Shown piece after piece: positions 13,203-16,877 of a stretch of 16,877 nucleotides of DNA. The DNA lies in NCBI GenBank assembly GCA_014238935.1, contig JABAAD010000004.1, positions 1-16,877 on the forward strand, given 5' to 3'. Made by a program: the position numbers and the translations under genes. The notes below the pieces were generated by a model. It saw only the letters and a list, made by a program, of their open reading frames with translations, was not told the origin of the DNA and did no database searches. Source of the stretch: Alphaproteobacteria bacterium. Its GTDB lineage: Bacteria > Pseudomonadota > Alphaproteobacteria > JABSOH01 > JABAAW01. Each line of letters starts with the position of its first letter. Position 1 is the first letter of the stretch.

Positions 13203-15056
13203 CTAACCCGCATCGCGCAGCCACCAGGTCGAAATACTGGGAGCAGATTGGCGAGGAAAACGTTTCGGCATGCCAAATCGATCCCAATAGACGATACGCG
13301 CGCTTGCAATGTGAAAGTGCGGCACGACGAGAAACTGCCATTGCAAGACGCGATCGAGCGCCCGCACGCTCGTCTCCAGCTCATCTCTGTCTTTTGCCGC
13401 GATCACTTTTTCGACCAACGCGTCGAGGACGGCATGCTTTACTCCCGTGTAGTTCGGACTGCCGCGCAGCTCTGCTGCCTGCGACGTCCACATGGCACGC
13501 TGCTCGTTGCCCGGCGAGGAGCTCTGTCCCCAAGCAGCGACCAATATGTCGTAGTCGAACTTTTCCAGTCGCGCCACATACTGCGCAGCATCCACCGTGC
13601 GCACGCGCATCGTAATACCGAGGCGTTGCAGGTTTTTGGCAAAGGGCAAGGCGATGCGTTCTTGCAGAGGATCGAACAAAAGCAGCTCGAAGACGATCGG
13701 CTTTCCCTGCGGTGTCAAACGCACGCCGTCTGCAATCTTGTAGCCCGCCTCGAAGAGCAGACGGTCGGCGTGTTGCAGGTTTTTGCGCAAGCCGCGCGGC
13801 GTGCCGTCGCTTTTCGGAGGATCGTAGGGCTCTGAAAACAGGCGCGCGGGCAGCTCTTTTCGGTAAGGGCTCAGCAGCGCGAGCTCCTTGCCTTTCGGCA
13901 CGCCTGTCGCAGCCAACGACGAGTTGTCGAAATAGCTGCGCGTACGCTTGTACTGACCGTAGAAGAGGGTTTTGTTCGACCAAGTGAAATCGAAGGCATA
14001 CGCGATCGCTTCGCGCAAGGCAGGATCACGGAACAGGTCGCGGCGCAGGTTGAAGGCGTAGCCCTGCATGCCTTGCGGCAGATCGAGCGGCACGAGCTTT
14101 TTGATCAAACGTCCCTGCGTCAAGGCGTCGCCCTTGTAGGAGACTGCCCATGCTTTGGAAGAGTTTTCGTTGCGAAAATCGATCTTGCCTGCCTTCAGCG
14201 CTTCGACGATCACATTGGCGTCGCGGTAGTCGTCGTAGCGGATGGTGTCGAAGTTGTAGAGTCCTCGTGCGAAACCTTCTTGGGCTCCCCAGTAATTTTT
14301 GACGCGCTCGAGTGTGAAGGTGCGCCCTGCCTCGAAGTTACCGATCTTGTACGGACCGCTGCCCAGCGGAGGATCGAGGGTTGTCGCAGCGATGTCGCGG
14401 TTCTGCCAGTCGTGCTGAGCTACGATCGGCAGCTCGCCGATGATCAGGGGCAGCTCGCGGTTACCCTCAGCAATACTTTGGGCAAAGCGAAAGGTGACCG
14501 CGCGCGCGCCGCTTTTCTCGATGCCCTCGATCCCCGCGTAGTACTGGCGATAGAGGGGGTTCGCTCCCTCGGCGAGCGCTGCCTCAAAACTGAAGATGAC
14601 ATCTTCAGGCACAACGGGCTTGCCGTCGTGCCAACGCGCCTTCGAGTTGAGAAAGTAGGTGATGCTGTCGCCCTCCTTGCCGAGCCGCATGGAGGAGGCG
14701 AGCCTGCCGTAGCGCGAGAAAGCCTCGTCGTCTCCAGAAACAGTGAGACTTTCGAACAGCAGTCCGAGCCCTGCCGGTGTGCGTCCTTTCAGGCTGTAGG
14801 GATTGAACGAATCGAAGCCGCCCTGCGTGCCTAAAACAACCTTCCCTCCCTTAGGCGCACGCGGGTTCGCATACGGAAAATGCTTGAAACCGCGCTTGAG
14901 CGCAACTTCGCCATAGAGAGCAAGTCCGTGCACACGCTTGGCGAAGACCACCGCGTGCGACGACGAAAGAGGCAACGACAAGAAGAGCGTCAAGACGGCG
15001 AGCGCGACCGACAGGTTTGTCAGAATTTTTTTCGGCATTGTTTTCTTGAAACGCAT
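13203..15056 (-). CDS. yejA: Peptide ABC transporter periplasmic binding protein YejA
   Basis: This is the family-5 solute-binding protein (about 617 residues) that delivers oligopeptides to YejBE. Relatives in E. coli take up peptides including microcin C, and in Brucella and Sinorhizobium Yej systems affect resistance to host antimicrobial peptides. The ATG at 15056 gives a proper signal peptide: basic RFKKTMPKK, a hydrophobic core, and cleavage probably after SHA at residue 35. The ATG at 15038 is also possible. The upstream ATG at 15095 overlaps fghA and would spoil the signal peptide. Family landmarks include the mature N-terminus HGLALYGEVALKRGFKHFPY, PKGGKVVLGTQGGFDSFNPY, and YYPG-like repeats replaced by GSGPYKIG. 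It begins 7 nt after the fghA stop. Confidence 0.93.
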   Translation of the reverse strand: MRFKKTMPKKILTNLSVALAVLTLFLSLPLSSSHAVVFAKRVHGLALYGEVALKRGFKHFPYANPRAPKGGKVVLGTQGGFDSFNPYSLKGRTPAGLGLLFESLTVSGDDEAFSRYGRLASSMRLGKEGDSITYFLNSKARWHDGKPVVPEDVIFSFEAALAEGANPLYRQYYAGIEGIEKSGARAVTFRFAQSIAEGNRELPLIIGELPIVAQHDWQNRDIAATTLDPPLGSGPYKIGNFEAGRTFTLERVKNYWGAQEGFARGLYNFDTIRYDDYRDANVIVEALKAGKIDFRNENSSKAWAVSYKGDALTQGRLIKKLVPLDLPQGMQGYAFNLRRDLFRDPALREAIAYAFDFTWSNKTLFYGQYKRTRSYFDNSSLAATGVPKGKELALLSPYRKELPARLFSEPYDPPKSDGTPRGLRKNLQHADRLLFEAGYKIADGVRLTPQGKPIVFELLLFDPLQERIALPFAKNLQRLGITMRVRTVDAAQYVARLEKFDYDILVAAWGQSSSPGNEQRAMWTSQAAELRGSPNYTGVKHAVLDALVEKVIAAKDRDELETSVRALDRVLQWQFLVVPHFHIASARIVYWDRFGMPKRFPRQSAPSISTWWLRDAG

Positions 15057-15063
15057 GGATTTT

Positions 15064-15900
15064 CTACGAAAGCTGTTCTGCGTGAAACGCGACATGGTCT
15101 GCCATAAAGGTCGTGATGAAGTTATAGCTGTGGTCGTAGCCTCGTTGGCGGCGCAAGTTCAAGGCGATCCCTTTTTCTCGGCAGGCTTGTTCCAAGAGAT
15201 GAGGTTTCAGCTGTTCTTCGAGGAAGTCGTCCGCCTCGCCTTGATCGACAAGGATGGGTTTGTTCCACTCCGTCGTTTTGGCGAGTTCGCATGCATCGTA
15301 GGGCATCCATGTTTTTTTGTCGTCTCCCAGATAGGCGTTGAAGGCTTTTTGTCCCCACGCGCATTGCGAGGGCGCGGCGATGGGAGCGAAGGCAGAAAGC
15401 GAGCGATAGTTTTGCGGATTGCGCAAGGCGCAAGTGAGCGCGCCGTGTCCTCCCATGGAGTGTCCTGTAATGCCGATTCTCGTTGTATCGAGCGCGAGCG
15501 TGTCTACCTCGGCGAGTTTTGCCAGCAGCTCTTGTTCGATGTAGGAGCGCATGCGAAAGTTTTGCTTCCACGGCGCTTGGGTTGCATCGAGGTAGAATCC
15601 TGCGCCTTGTCCCAAGTCGTAAGCCTTGTCGTCGGCGATGTTGTCTCCGCGTGGGCTTGTGTCGGGAGCGAGAAAAGCGATGCCGTGTTGCGCGCAAGGA
15701 CTTTGCGCAAAACCTTTCGTCGAGACATTCTCCCAAGTGCAGGTCAGCCCTGACAAGTAGAGGAGGAGCGGAACGGCGCGTTCTTTCGCCTGTGGCGGCA
15801 GGAACAGCCCCAGCGTCATCGAACAGCCCAGCGTTTCGCTTTCGTGCGAAAGGACGAGTTGTCTTCCTTCGAAGCAGAGGCTTTCGGTTTTGACAAGCAC
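15064..15900 (-). CDS. fghA: S-formylglutathione hydrolase
   Basis: This cytoplasmic esterase splits S-formylglutathione into formate and glutathione, the last step of glutathione-dependent formaldehyde removal. The 278 residues match the esterase D/FrmB family. The catalytic Ser148 lies in GHSMGGHG, the Asp in DQGEADDFL (about 224) and His257 in YDHSYNF. The family block LSGLTCTWENVSTKGFAQ is at 49-66. The start is a GTG at 15900, 6 nt after the adhC stop, with a weak AGG upstream. Together with adhC it makes the complete two-step pathway. The yejA gene follows 7 nt later, so the importer is likely read on the same transcript. Confidence 0.96.
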   Translation of the reverse strand: MLVKTESLCFEGRQLVLSHESETLGCSMTLGLFLPPQAKERAVPLLLYLSGLTCTWENVSTKGFAQSPCAQHGIAFLAPDTSPRGDNIADDKAYDLGQGAGFYLDATQAPWKQNFRMRSYIEQELLAKLAEVDTLALDTTRIGITGHSMGGHGALTCALRNPQNYRSLSAFAPIAAPSQCAWGQKAFNAYLGDDKKTWMPYDACELAKTTEWNKPILVDQGEADDFLEEQLKPHLLEQACREKGIALNLRRQRGYDHSYNFITTFMADHVAFHAEQLS

Positions 15901-15906
15901 GATAGC

Positions 15907-16877
15907 CTAGAACCGCACGACCGAGCGGATCGATTCTCCGCGTTCCATGAGCAAGAAAGCGTCGTTGATATTTTCCAGCGACATGGTGTGCGTAATCATG
16001 GGATCGATTTGAATTTTGCCGTCCATGTACCAGTTGACGATGTTGGGAACATCTCTTCTTCCTTTCGCGCCGCCGAAGGCGGTACCGCGCCAAACGCGTC
16101 CTGTCACGAGTTGGAAGGGTCTTGTGGCTATTTCTGCGCCTGCGGGCGCGACCCCGATGATGACGCTCTCCCCCCATCCTTTGTGGCAGCATTCGAGGGC
16201 TTGGCGCATCGTTGCCACATTACCGATGCATTCGAAAGAGTAGTCTGCTCCGCCTTTCGTGAGTGCGACGAGGTGGTCTGTGAGGTCGTCGCTTTTGTCG
16301 AGTTCTTTCGGATTGACGAAGTGCGTCATGCCGAATTGTTCGCCGAGCGCTTTTTTCTTCGGATTGGTATCGACACCGACGATCATTGCTGCGCCGACGA
16401 GCCTTGCGCCTTGTACCACATTGAGTCCGATGCCTCCCAGTCCGAAAACGACGACCTGTGCTCCGGGCTCGACTTTGGCGGTATTGATGACGGCGCCGAT
16501 TCCTGTCGTGACGCCGCAGCCGATGTAGCAGACTTTGTCGAAGGGAGCGTCCGTGCGAATTTTGGCGAGGGCTATTTCGGGGATGACGGCGTATTCGGAG
16601 AAGGTCGAGGTTCCCATGTAATGGAGCAGTTGTTTTCCGTCGAGGGAAAGTCGGGAGGTTCCGTCGGGCATGACGCCTTTTCCTTGCGTTGTTCGGACGG
16701 CTTGACAGAGGTTGGTTTTACCTGATGTGCAGTATTCGCAAACTCGGCATTCGGGGACATAGAGAGGAATGACATGGTCGTTTTTTTTCAGCGAGGTGAC
16801 GCCTGCGCCGATCTCGACGACGATGCCTGCTCCTTCGTGTCCGAGGATTGCGGGAAAGAGTCCTTCGGGATCTTTTC
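15907..16877 (-). CDS. adhC: S-(hydroxymethyl)glutathione dehydrogenase, 5' end outside window
   Basis: This class III zinc alcohol dehydrogenase oxidises S-(hydroxymethyl)glutathione, formed spontaneously from formaldehyde and glutathione, to S-formylglutathione with NAD. About 322 C-terminal residues are visible; about 50 N-terminal residues, including the first catalytic zinc cysteine, lie beyond the window edge. Visible features are the zinc histidine in LGHEGAG, and the four structural-zinc cysteines in [16 protein letters not shown] (codons between 16705 and 16749). Also present are the class III signature [12 protein letters not shown], the third catalytic ligand in YIGCGVTTG, and the Rossmann motif [11 protein letters not shown]. 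The next gene, fghA, performs the following reaction. The ATG at 16669-16671 is internal and is not the start. Confidence 0.96.
   Translation of the reverse strand, partial: KDPEGLFPAILGHEGAGIVVEIGAGVTSLKKNDHVIPLYVPECRVCEYCTSGKTNLCQAVRTTQGKGVMPDGTSRLSLDGKQLLHYMGTSTFSEYAVIPEIALAKIRTDAPFDKVCYIGCGVTTGIGAVINTAKVEPGAQVVVFGLGGIGLNVVQGARLVGAAMIVGVDTNPKKKALGEQFGMTHFVNPKELDKSDDLTDHLVALTKGGADYSFECIGNVATMRQALECCHKGWGESVIIGVAPAGAEIATRPFQLVTGRVWRGTAFGGAKGRRDVPNIVNWYMDGKIQIDPMITHTMSLENINDAFLLMERGESIRSVVRF

Noticed and set aside
12864..14834. Long + strand open frames opposite yejB and yejA
   Set aside because: They are shadows of strongly conserved transporter genes, with low-complexity Arg/Ala-rich translations.

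Overview
The window looks like a piece of an alphaproteobacterial chromosome of moderately high GC. The supporting signs are hisE followed by an HIT protein, a CobA-type SUMT whose N-terminus resembles Paracoccus/Pseudomonas denitrificans CobA, a full yejABEF peptide importer, and a giant membrane-anchored coiled-coil protein with the layout of alphaproteobacterial polar organisers (TipN, GPR). No genus can be assigned from the sequence alone. There are no rRNA genes, no transposases and no CRISPR array.

Layout. Positions 1-347 are non-coding and hold a 56-bp near-palindrome and a plausible sigma70 promoter. Positions 348-1618 (+ strand) hold two unrecognised small genes, then hisE and an HIT-family nucleotide hydrolase. 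Positions 1615-7853 (- strand) hold, in transcription order, the 1346-residue coiled-coil protein, cobA (uroporphyrinogen-III methyltransferase) and ilvA (threonine ammonia-lyase with an ACT domain). A tRNA-Leu(UAA) lies at 7941-8026 (+). Positions 8027-9337 (+) form a small accessory-looking module: a T-rich leader, a promoter overlapped by a perfect 9-bp inverted repeat, a possible 12-codon leader peptide, a Panacea/SocA-type antitoxin-like protein, and a small membrane protein. Positions 9291-16877 (- strand) hold a tight operon, in transcription order adhC (5' end outside the window), fghA, yejA, yejB, yejE, yejF.

How the genes work together. AdhC and FghA carry out successive steps of glutathione-dependent formaldehyde detoxification. 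Only a few bases downstream come all four parts of an ABC peptide importer, so peptide or glutathione uptake may be co-expressed with formaldehyde defence. The Panacea gene and its membrane partner have the organisation of a toxin-antitoxin pair whose toxin would act on the membrane. This pair is the best candidate here for an undescribed system.

A second, unexpected pattern is that short direct tandem repeats of 9-15 bp sit at or near the translation start of seven genes (the 94-residue ORF, hisE, the HIT gene, ilvA, cobA, the coiled-coil gene and the Panacea gene). They are not seen at the internal junctions of the yej operon. Several move or blur the likely start codon.
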